Source: Prevotellaceae bacterium UBA1720 (lineage in GTDB: Bacteria > Bacteroidota > Bacteroidia > Bacteroidales > Bacteroidaceae). From it: 10,556 nucleotides of DNA. The stretch covers positions 42,263 to 52,818 of the forward strand of contig DCIS01000160.1 in NCBI GenBank assembly GCA_002317475.1, in the 5' to 3' direction. Each line of letters starts with the position of its first letter. Positions within the stretch are counted from its first letter, which is position 1. The translations under genes and the position numbers were made by a program. Below, piece after piece: positions 1 to 6,590 of this stretch. Under the pieces are notes generated by a model. It was not told the origin of the DNA. It worked only from the letters and a program-made list of their open reading frames with translations, and did not search any database.

Positions 1-2
1 AG

Positions 3-29
3 AAACAAGAAACTGAATTACTGTTGTGA
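3..29 (+). CDS. possible 3' tail of an upstream gene (partial)
   Basis: One forward frame is open from the window edge and ends at TGA (27-29). It would encode a C-terminus of about eight residues reading KQETELLL. The TGA overlaps the GTG start of the next gene in the four-base arrangement GTGA, which is typical of translationally coupled genes in an operon. Nothing can be said about the product from eight residues. Another forward frame stays open to a TGA at 49-51, so which frame is used upstream is not settled. The 4-base overlap is the reason for preferring this one. Confidence 0.4.
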   Translation, partial: KQETELLL

Positions 30-703
30 TAGTCCATTTCGAAAACGTTGAAATCAGTCACCCCAAGCATCCTATTCTAAAGGATGTCACACTTCAAGTG
101 AATGAGGGCGAACTCGTCTACATCGTAGGTCCTGTGGGCAGCGGAAAGACTTCGCTGCTACGTAGCATCTATGGTGACCTGATGCCCCAGAGCGGCAAGG
201 CAGAGGTGCTGGGTGTGGATATGATGAAACTGAAAGACAGCAAATTGCCTGAACTGCGTCGCAAGATAGGAATGGACTTTCAGGATTTCTATTTCCTCAC
301 AGACAAAACTGTAGGAGAGAACCTGGACTTCGTACTCCGAGCTACAGGATGGAAAGACAAGGACGAGCGTCGCCTTCGCATCATTGACGTCCTGGAGCAA
401 GTGGGTATACCTGACAAGATAAACCGATACAGTTACGAATTGTCAAGCGGTCAGAAGCAGTTGGCAAGCATCGCACGTGCCATATTGAACAATCCAAGGC
501 TAATCCTGGCAGACGAGCCAACGTGCAACCTGGACGACAAGAACGGCGAGATAATCATCAATATGCTCAACTCACTTCGTGAACGTGGAACAGCAGTCAT
601 CATCACTACCCATAACACAACATGGCCACAGATGTTTGCTGGCACAATATATCGTTGCGAAGAGGAAACACTCAAAACAGATAATAAACAAATAAATATA
701 TAA
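26..703 (+). CDS. ftsE: FtsE-family ABC transporter ATP-binding protein
   Basis: A 225-residue single ABC ATPase domain with every expected motif: Walker A GPVGSGKT (35-42), Q-loop glutamine (Q86), signature LSSGQKQ (139-145), Walker B LILADEPT (159-166), D-loop NLDD (168-171) and switch histidine H196. Length and the compact single domain match FtsE, the cytoplasmic ATPase that pairs with the membrane protein FtsX to control peptidoglycan hydrolases at division. FtsX is not in this window, so the assignment rests on family resemblance; a LolD/MacB-type ATPase is the main alternative. The start is a GTG whose last two bases begin a possible upstream TGA stop (GTGA), suggesting coupling; there is an in-frame stop at 14-16, so the protein cannot start much earlier. 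The stop lies only 6 bp before lysC, so the two are very probably co-transcribed. Confidence 0.82.
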   Translation: MIVHFENVEISHPKHPILKDVTLQVNEGELVYIVGPVGSGKTSLLRSIYGDLMPQSGKAEVLGVDMMKLKDSKLPELRRKIGMDFQDFYFLTDKTVGENLDFVLRATGWKDKDERRLRIIDVLEQVGIPDKINRYSYELSSGQKQLASIARAILNNPRLILADEPTCNLDDKNGEIIINMLNSLRERGTAVIITTHNTTWPQMFAGTIYRCEEETLKTDNKQINI

Positions 704-709
704 TAAGGT

Positions 710-2029
710 ATGAAGATAATGAAATTCGGTGGCACTTCCGTAGGTAGTGCACAGCGCATGAAAGATGTAAGCAAACTCATCACTAGCAGCGGTGAGCCCA
801 CTTTCGTAGTACTCTCAGCAATGAGTGGCACAACCAACTCTTTGGTTGAGATCAGCGACTATCTCTACAAGAAGAACCCCGAAGGTGCGAACAACATCAT
901 CAACAAACTGGAACAGAAATACATCAAGCACATCAACGAGCTCTATGCAACAGAAGAGTATCGCGAGATGACAGCAAAGTTCCTACGCGAAGAATTTGAA
1001 TACCTGCGTTCTTTCACCAAGATTCTCTTTACCTCGTTTGAGGAGAAGGTAATCCTGGCACAGGGCGAGATCATCAGCACGAACATGGTGACCAACTACC
1101 TGAAGGAGTGTGGCATCAAGGCTTGTCTGCTTTCTGCTCTTGACTTTGTTCGTACCGACAAGAACGCCGAGCCCGACTTCAACTATATCCGCGAGCATGC
1201 TAAAATACAGCTCGAGGCCAATCCCGGTTATCAGATTTACATCACCCAGGGTTTCATCTGCCGTAATGCTTATGGCGAGGTAGACAATCTGCTGCGTGGT
1301 GGTAGTGACTATACGGCATGTCTGATTGGTGCAGCCCTACAGACCGAAGAGATTCAGATCTGGACAGACATCGATGGTATGCACAACAATGATCCCCGTA
1401 TTGTACAGAATACCAAGCCTGTACGTCAGCTCTACTTCGAAGAGGCTGCAGAACTGGCATACTTCGGTGCAAAGATTCTGCACCCCACATGTATCCAACC
1501 TGCCAAGTTTGCTGGTGTACCTGTTCGCTTGCTGAACACCATGGATCCCACTGCTCCTGGCACCATCATCAACAATGAGATGGAGCACGGTACAATCAAG
1601 GCTGTTGCAGCAAAGGATGGCATCACCTGCATCCAGATTCAGTCAAGCCGTATGTTGCTGGCTCATGGGTTCCTGCGCAAGGTATTTGAAATCTTTGAGT
1701 CATACAAAACCAGTATTGACATGGTTTGTACCAGCGAGGTAGGCGTAAGCCTGACTATTGACAATACCAGTCATTTGACCGATATTCTGGATGAACTGAA
1801 GCAATATGGTACCGTATCTGTTGAGAAGGACATGGTCATTATCTGTGTTGTGGGCGACCTCAGCACCGAGAACGTAGGTTTCGAGACCCTGGCTTGTGAG
1901 GCACTGAAGCAGATTCCCGTTCGCATGATCAGCTACGGTGGCAGCAACCACAATATCTCATACCTGGTTTCCAAGGATGACAAACAACGTACCCTCCAGG
2001 CACTGAGTGATACTCTGTTCAAAGACTAA
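710..2029 (+). CDS. lysC: aspartate kinase (monofunctional)
   Basis: Phosphorylates L-aspartate with ATP, the first step toward lysine, diaminopimelate, threonine and methionine, in the cytoplasm. The 439-residue protein opens with KFGGTSVGS (5-13), the nucleotide/aspartate-binding motif. It continues with RGGSDYTA (196-203), TDIDGMHNNDPR (219-230) and AELAYFGAKILHP (247-259), all of the amino-acid kinase fold. The C-terminal third (about 305-439) fits two ACT domains, the usual site of feedback control by lysine or threonine; which effector applies cannot be read from sequence. There is no homoserine dehydrogenase domain, so this is the monofunctional form. ATG 710 is chosen because related proteins begin MKVMKFGG; an in-frame ATG at 719 is possible and sits better behind an AAGG at 705-708. 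It lies 6 bp after ftsE and 34 bp before lysA. Confidence 0.95.
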   Translation: MKIMKFGGTSVGSAQRMKDVSKLITSSGEPTFVVLSAMSGTTNSLVEISDYLYKKNPEGANNIINKLEQKYIKHINELYATEEYREMTAKFLREEFEYLRSFTKILFTSFEEKVILAQGEIISTNMVTNYLKECGIKACLLSALDFVRTDKNAEPDFNYIREHAKIQLEANPGYQIYITQGFICRNAYGEVDNLLRGGSDYTACLIGAALQTEEIQIWTDIDGMHNNDPRIVQNTKPVRQLYFEEAAELAYFGAKILHPTCIQPAKFAGVPVRLLNTMDPTAPGTIINNEMEHGTIKAVAAKDGITCIQIQSSRMLLAHGFLRKVFEIFESYKTSIDMVCTSEVGVSLTIDNTSHLTDILDELKQYGTVSVEKDMVIICVVGDLSTENVGFETLACEALKQIPVRMISYGGSNHNISYLVSKDDKQRTLQALSDTLFKD

Positions 2030-2063
2030 TCTACGTTTTCCCACCATTAATAGGTAGTAAGAT

Positions 2064-3209
2064 ATGTTTCCTATAGAAAAATTCAGCAGTATTCGCACGC
2101 CATTCTACTATTATGACATGGCCCTGCTCGATGCCACTTTGCAAGAGATTCAGAAGTACCTCAAGCCCAATTACCACATGCACTATGCCGTAAAGGCTTG
2201 CACCAATGCCGATGTATTGAAACATGTGGCACAAGCTGGTTTCGGATGTGACTGCGTCAGTGGTGGTGAGATTGAGGCATGTCTGGCAGCAGGCATCAAG
2301 GCTCAGGATATCGTCTTTGCCGGTGTAGGTAAGAGCGACTGGGAGATTGAACTGGGTCTGAAAGCAGGCATTGGTTTCTTCAATGTCGAGAGTATTCCCG
2401 AGTTGGAGGTTATCAACGAGATGGCCAAGGAACGTAACACCACAGCTCATGTCAGCTTCCGTATCAATCCCAATGTGGGTGCACACACTCATGCCAATAT
2501 CACCACTGGTCTGGCAGAGAACAAGTTTGGCATCGACATGGAGGATATGGTAGACGTCATCCGTATGGCACAGCAGATGAGCAACATCCAGTTTATGGGT
2601 CTGCACTTCCACATCGGAAGTCAGTTGCTCGTAATGGATGATTTCATCGCCCTCTGCCACCGTGTGAACGAATTGCAAGACAAACTTGAGGCAGAAGGCA
2701 TACAAGTACCCAATATCAACGTTGGTGGTGGCTTAGGCATTGATTATCAGGATCCTGACGGCAACCCTATACCCAATTTCAAGGCATACTTTGAAGCATA
2801 CAATGACAACCTGAAACTGCGTGAAGGCCAGCACCTTCACTTCGAACTGGGTCGTGCAGTAGTAGCTCAGTGTGGCAGTCTGATCAGTAAAGTGCTCTTC
2901 GTCAAGAAGGGTCACTACAAGCAGTTTGCCATCGTTGATGCCGGTATGACAGACCTGATCCGTCCTGCCCTCTATGATGCATACCATCTGGTGCAGAACA
3001 TCACCTCGCCAGAGAATGCTCCCGAGAAGTACGATGTCGTTGGTCCCATCTGTGAATCGAGCGATGTCTTCGTCAAGGATCATACCATGCCAGCCGTCAA
3101 GCGAGGCGACCTCGTAGCCTTCCGTTCTGCAGGTGCCTATGGCGAGATTATGGCTTCGCAGTACAACTGCCGCCGTCTGCCTCAGGGAATCTCTTCAGAG
3201 AAACTGTAA
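2064..3209 (+). CDS. lysA: diaminopimelate decarboxylase
   Basis: A PLP enzyme that decarboxylates meso-diaminopimelate to L-lysine, the last step of the pathway. The 381-residue protein is a fold-type III (alanine racemase-like) decarboxylase. It shows the PLP-binding lysine K44 in YAVKACTN, HIGSQ (183-187), the phosphate-binding glycine loop GGGLG (221-225), ELGR (261-264, where many homologs have EPGR), DAGM (292-295), the CESSD motif (330-334) supplying active-site Cys and Glu from the partner subunit, and a GAYGE motif near 358. Length is close to the family norm. The neighbouring lysC supplies the first committed step, so the pair brackets the pathway. The 34-bp gap after lysC has no terminator, so co-transcription is likely. 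No lysine riboswitch or leader is visible in the gap. Confidence 0.95.
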   Translation: MFPIEKFSSIRTPFYYYDMALLDATLQEIQKYLKPNYHMHYAVKACTNADVLKHVAQAGFGCDCVSGGEIEACLAAGIKAQDIVFAGVGKSDWEIELGLKAGIGFFNVESIPELEVINEMAKERNTTAHVSFRINPNVGAHTHANITTGLAENKFGIDMEDMVDVIRMAQQMSNIQFMGLHFHIGSQLLVMDDFIALCHRVNELQDKLEAEGIQVPNINVGGGLGIDYQDPDGNPIPNFKAYFEAYNDNLKLREGQHLHFELGRAVVAQCGSLISKVLFVKKGHYKQFAIVDAGMTDLIRPALYDAYHLVQNITSPENAPEKYDVVGPICESSDVFVKDHTMPAVKRGDLVAFRSAGAYGEIMASQYNCRRLPQGISSEKL

Positions 3210-3262
3210 CACACAACCCAGCTTTTCCAAGGTCTCTCAGAGAGATGTAGGGAAGAAAACTT

Positions 3263-4459
3263 ATGGCTCAAGAAACCCTCATTAACATCGGAATATGTAG
3301 CGCTACATTCATTATTTGGGTGCTGGCAATTCTTTCAAGCGTCTCCATGAGGCGCTTGGGGTGTCTTGTGACCAAAGCCCGGAAATTGCCCCTAAAGCAT
3401 GACCAGGATCTTCCACCCATAACCATAGTAGTGACCAGCCACAATCAGGAAGCGGACCTGCAAAGAAACCTTCCCATGTTTCTGAACCAGTACTATCCAA
3501 ACTTTGAGGTAATCGTGGTGGACATCGCATCAAAAGATGGCACAAAAGACCTCTTGGAGCACATGGAAGAGGAGCATCGCAACCTGCGACATACCTTTAC
3601 CCCCTCAACCAGTCGTGATATTAGTCGTGGACGACTTGCCATAACCTTAGGCATGAAATCCGCAACTAATCCCTGGGTACTCGTTACCAAAGCAGAGTAC
3701 ACACCCATCTCGCACAACTGGTTGCTACACATGGTCAATACATTGAGCCATCATCGGGCAGCGGAGATAGTCCTGGGTTATGCACGCTATTCCAATGGTA
3801 ACTTTGTAAGAAGGAAAATACAGCATTTCAACCTCTGGCAGCAGATGCTTGCCCTACCCTATGCCTTGAAGAATGGAGCCTACCGAACAGGTGGTGACAA
3901 TATCCTTTACAACAGAAACCTCTTCATGCAGCATCAAGGGTTTGCCTCAAGTGCCACCTTACTTGCAGGTGAGATGGATATCCTGGTAAACAGAAACAGT
4001 ACCAGGAATAATACCGCAATATGCATTCACCCCGAATCTATCCTGAGTCATAACGAACCGTCAGAAAGACGTTTGTGGAAACAGGAGCGTATCTTCTTCC
4101 AGGAAACTCGTACTCACTTCAGCAGGAAATACCGCTATCGCATGGAATATGCCTACAGAGTATTAATCCACTTGCTGAACCGACTGATGCTATTGATGAC
4201 AATAACCTTAGGTGTCTACTTCGGCTATAACGAAGAACCGCTCTGGTACATCGCCTCAGCCATTGCTTTCGTACTGGGACTGACCCATTTCATCGTCCAG
4301 GGCGCCTGCTACAACTATACGGCAAAGATGGTCGATGACCGCAAGCAAAATTACATCCTTACGTCATGGTACATCAGCCTGACCCCACTTTGGGACATCA
4401 GTGCCTGGATCAGACATAAGTTCACCAGCAACAAGCAGTTCCGCAAAAAATACATCTAA
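3263..4459 (+). CDS. membrane-bound glycosyltransferase family 2 protein
   Basis: A 398-residue protein with an N-terminal membrane segment (about 5-25) and a GT-A glycosyltransferase domain (about 50-270). Two further hydrophobic segments follow (about 303-321 and 327-349), with a possible fourth near 366-384. The nucleotide-sugar-binding start is recognisable as PPITIVVTSHNQE (51-63) and VVDIASKDGT (85-94), followed by an acceptor-region GGDNILYNRNLF (210-221) and an LWKQER motif (271-276) in the place of the usual terminal W/R motif. The catalytic domain is expected to face the cytoplasm and use a sugar nucleotide; donor and acceptor cannot be deduced. Odd point: where family members commonly have a DxD-type metal site, this protein reads TKAEY (142-146). 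It lies 53 bp after lysA and 38 bp before the DedA gene, so it could be the start of an envelope sub-operon or a read-through member of the lys operon. Confidence 0.82.
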   Translation: MAQETLINIGICSATFIIWVLAILSSVSMRRLGCLVTKARKLPLKHDQDLPPITIVVTSHNQEADLQRNLPMFLNQYYPNFEVIVVDIASKDGTKDLLEHMEEEHRNLRHTFTPSTSRDISRGRLAITLGMKSATNPWVLVTKAEYTPISHNWLLHMVNTLSHHRAAEIVLGYARYSNGNFVRRKIQHFNLWQQMLALPYALKNGAYRTGGDNILYNRNLFMQHQGFASSATLLAGEMDILVNRNSTRNNTAICIHPESILSHNEPSERRLWKQERIFFQETRTHFSRKYRYRMEYAYRVLIHLLNRLMLLMTITLGVYFGYNEEPLWYIASAIAFVLGLTHFIVQGACYNYTAKMVDDRKQNYILTSWYISLTPLWDISAWIRHKFTSNKQFRKKYI

Positions 4460-4497
4460 ACAGGGACAATCTCCCCCCTACCAAAACAACATTACAA

Positions 4498-5169
4498 ATG
4501 GAAAGTCAATCAATACTGGACTGGGTAAGCCAGAATGTGAATCAATACTGGGTCATCACGATGCTAATGGCTGTAGAAAGCAGCTTTATTCCCTTCCCCA
4601 GCGAAATCGTCATGATCCCCGCTGCATACCTGACAATTGCAACGAGCGGTGCCTATTTCGCGCTTGAGTCAACGATGCCTCATAGTGATTTGAATATCTT
4701 TCTGATCGTTCTTGCGGGAACAGTCGGGGCCATCATTGGTGCATGGATCAACTACGGACTGTCCATCTGGCTCGGTCGCCCTATCATCTACAAATTCGCC
4801 AATAGCCGTATTGGCCACATGTGCCTTCTTAACGAAGAGAAGGTACATAAGGCAGAGCAGTATTTCGTTGACCATGGTGCTATGGGTACGCTTTTTGGCA
4901 GACTGGTTCCCGTCGTACGACAACTGATCTCAATCCCCGCAGGATTGGCTCGCATGAACTTCCTGCAGTTTACCTTGTACACAGGACTGGGCGCCTTCAT
5001 CTGGAACAGTATTCTGGCCACTATCGGTTACGTGATTGCCACCCAAGTACCTTACAGCGGTCTGAACAAAGCAATCGAGGAAAACACCACAATCCTGAAA
5101 GTAGCAATGCTGGCACTCGGTGCGGCTGTGGTAGCCTACCTTGTCTACCAAGGAAGAAAGAAGAAATGA
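4498..5169 (+). CDS. DedA-family (SNARE-associated) inner-membrane protein
   Basis: A 223-residue polytopic protein of the DedA/VTT superfamily. Members are inner-membrane transporters, some shown to flip undecaprenyl phosphate or phospholipids and others linked to proton-dependent stress tolerance. The first family motif is ESSFIPFPSE (27-36), giving acidic residues E27 and E36. The second is FGRLVPVVRQLISIPAG (133-149), with R135 and R141 at the six-residue spacing of the essential arginine pair in E. coli YqjA. Hydrophobic stretches lie near 68-95, 155-182 and 199-217. The protein ends in a basic QGRKKK tail, probably cytoplasmic. Its stop overlaps the next start as ATGA (5166-5169), so the two genes are probably translationally coupled. 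A recycling role for a lipid carrier would suit the glycosyltransferase upstream, but that is inference and the substrate is unknown. Confidence 0.9.
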   Translation: MESQSILDWVSQNVNQYWVITMLMAVESSFIPFPSEIVMIPAAYLTIATSGAYFALESTMPHSDLNIFLIVLAGTVGAIIGAWINYGLSIWLGRPIIYKFANSRIGHMCLLNEEKVHKAEQYFVDHGAMGTLFGRLVPVVRQLISIPAGLARMNFLQFTLYTGLGAFIWNSILATIGYVIATQVPYSGLNKAIEENTTILKVAMLALGAAVVAYLVYQGRKKK

Positions 5170-6530
5170 GAACTATGCAGAGGAACATAAAGTTGAAAAA
5201 GGTTGGCCAGGAACTGCTGGAAAAGCAGAAAACGCGAAGGAAAATGCGGAAACTGAATCGCCAACTCAAGAAGGCTCGTGGACAGGCAGCCTGGTATCAG
5301 CGCCCCAGTTTGCTACCTATGTTGCGCCATCTTCTTCCTGTTACAATACTATTATCATTTTGCAGCTTCAACATTGAATCCAGTGCCCAGGTAACAGAGC
5401 ATGTCTTCAATGAAGAAAGAACTATTGACAGCATCCCCGTTGGCAGCCTGCGTGCCGAGGTGGATGCTATTGCTTTTTTTCATGACAACGAGTACAGTTC
5501 AAATATTCAGAAAGGATACTCGCTGCCAGGTCTCCGACTCACTCCCCATCTGGCATACAAGCCTCACCAGCAGGTTAATATTGAGGTTGGTGCAACGATG
5601 CTCTTTTACAACGGTGCCAATAAGTACCCATGCTATGCCTATCACGACATCTCAACGTGGAAGGGCAACCAGTATCAACCAGGTTGTCATACCCTTCCAT
5701 GGGTGCGTCTTCAGGGGTCGTTCAAGCACTTGGATGTCGTGTTGGGCAACATCTATGGTGCCTCAAACCACCACCTGTCAGCCCCACTTTTCAATGCCGA
5801 GCAGAATCTCTCTGCCGATCCTGAGATGGGCGTGCAGATATTGACACATCACAAACATTTGCAATCCGACACATGGCTGAACTGGCAGAGTTATATCTTT
5901 GAGGAAGACAGCCATCAGGAGGCCTTCACCGTTGGGGAAAGTATGCGCATCCTTTGGGGCAAAACCGACAAGTCATGGCAATGGTACACTCCCTTGCAGA
6001 TAACCATACAACATCGTGGTGGCGAACAAGACACTACCGCATTAGGGGTACAGACACTGAGCAATGCCTTGATAGGAATAGGAGTTGAGGGACGTCCCAA
6101 ATTACACAATATCAATCATATAGACGCACAAGTTAATGCTCTTGTCAGTTACCAGCAAGCAGGACATCTTTGGCCTTTTGATACTGGATTTGCCATGCAT
6201 GCCGGAGCAGGAATCAGTCTGTTTGACCACCTCCACTTTTCCGCCGACTACCTTTTTGCTCCTAAGCAGTTTATATCCCTGTTCGGCAATCCGTTTTTCA
6301 GCACCATCAGTATGAAAGAACCTGGTGTCACCTATCACGGTAGTCATGTGCTACGTATAGGTGCAGACTATCATTATACTTTTGCCAGAAACTACACGCT
6401 CGGGGCACAGGTAGAACTATTCACCGAGCATGCTAAAGCCAAAGGGAAACAACCTTGCCTCAACGAGACCAACTTCTCGTTTGGAGTCTATTTCCGAGTA
6501 TCTCCTAGTTTCTTGATTAAACAGTTTTAG
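5166..6530 (+). CDS. probable outer-membrane beta-barrel protein, conserved hypothetical
   Basis: I do not recognise a named family. The mature part has the look of an outer-membrane barrel: alternating hydrophobic/polar strands rich in aromatic residues and a final strand ending in phenylalanine (SFLIKQF). A signal-like segment is present at about 52-74 (MLRHLLPVTILLSF... ending SSA before Q75). Unusually, in the full reading it is preceded by 51 very basic residues with many Lys and Arg. Two starts are possible: ATG 5166, overlapping the dedA stop as ATGA and favoured by coupling, or ATG 5319 (residue 52), which would give a normal signal peptide and a protein of about 403 residues. Conspicuous segments include LGNIYGASNHHLSAPLFN (193-210) and NLSADPEMG (214-222), probably loops or turns. 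The TAG stop is also the first TAG of the downstream tandem repeat. Confidence 0.7.
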   Translation: MRTMQRNIKLKKVGQELLEKQKTRRKMRKLNRQLKKARGQAAWYQRPSLLPMLRHLLPVTILLSFCSFNIESSAQVTEHVFNEERTIDSIPVGSLRAEVDAIAFFHDNEYSSNIQKGYSLPGLRLTPHLAYKPHQQVNIEVGATMLFYNGANKYPCYAYHDISTWKGNQYQPGCHTLPWVRLQGSFKHLDVVLGNIYGASNHHLSAPLFNAEQNLSADPEMGVQILTHHKHLQSDTWLNWQSYIFEEDSHQEAFTVGESMRILWGKTDKSWQWYTPLQITIQHRGGEQDTTALGVQTLSNALIGIGVEGRPKLHNINHIDAQVNALVSYQQAGHLWPFDTGFAMHAGAGISLFDHLHFSADYLFAPKQFISLFGNPFFSTISMKEPGVTYHGSHVLRIGADYHYTFARNYTLGAQVELFTEHAKAKGKQPCLNETNFSFGVYFRVSPSFLIKQF

Positions 6531-6590
6531 GATTGCCTAGGATTGCCTAGGATTGCCTAGGAAGGTCTAGGATTGTCTAGGATTACCTTA
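6528..6590. repeat. 10-bp tandem repeat filling the convergent intergenic gap
   Basis: The unit GATTGCCTAG occurs three times perfectly (6531-6560). Three diverged copies follow: GAAGGTCTAG (6561-6570, 7 of 10 matching), GATTGTCTAG (6571-6580, 9 of 10) and GATTACCTTA (6581-6590, 7 of 10). The TAGG core recurs at exact 10-bp intervals from 6528 to 6578. The array begins at the TAG stop of the barrel gene and ends in the TAA stop of the leftward hydrolase gene, so it occupies the entire 57 bp between them. CCTAGG is self-complementary, so adjacent units can form small hairpins (6-bp stem, 4-base loop ATTG) on either strand. No T-run follows, so an ordinary intrinsic terminator is not supported. 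Confidence 0.93.

Noticed and set aside
2030..2063. Promoter or lysine riboswitch before lysA
   Set aside because: The 34-bp gap is far too short for a lysine riboswitch, and the nearest box (TACGTTTT, 2032-2039) fails the last consensus base.
2031..2705. Open frame of 224 codons antisense to lysA
   Set aside because: The forward strand has all catalytic motifs of diaminopimelate decarboxylase here, and the reverse product resembles nothing known to me.
4401..4667. Forward open frame bridging the glycosyltransferase end and the DedA start
   Set aside because: It overlaps two real genes in another frame, and its product is low-complexity and unlike a protein domain.
6528..6590. CRISPR array
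   Set aside because: The repeats are 10 bp, directly abutting with no spacers, and no cas gene is in the window.
6528..6590. Classical bidirectional intrinsic terminator
   Set aside because: Stems are only 6 bp with no G/C-rich extension, and there is no T-run on either side; a less standard role cannot be excluded.
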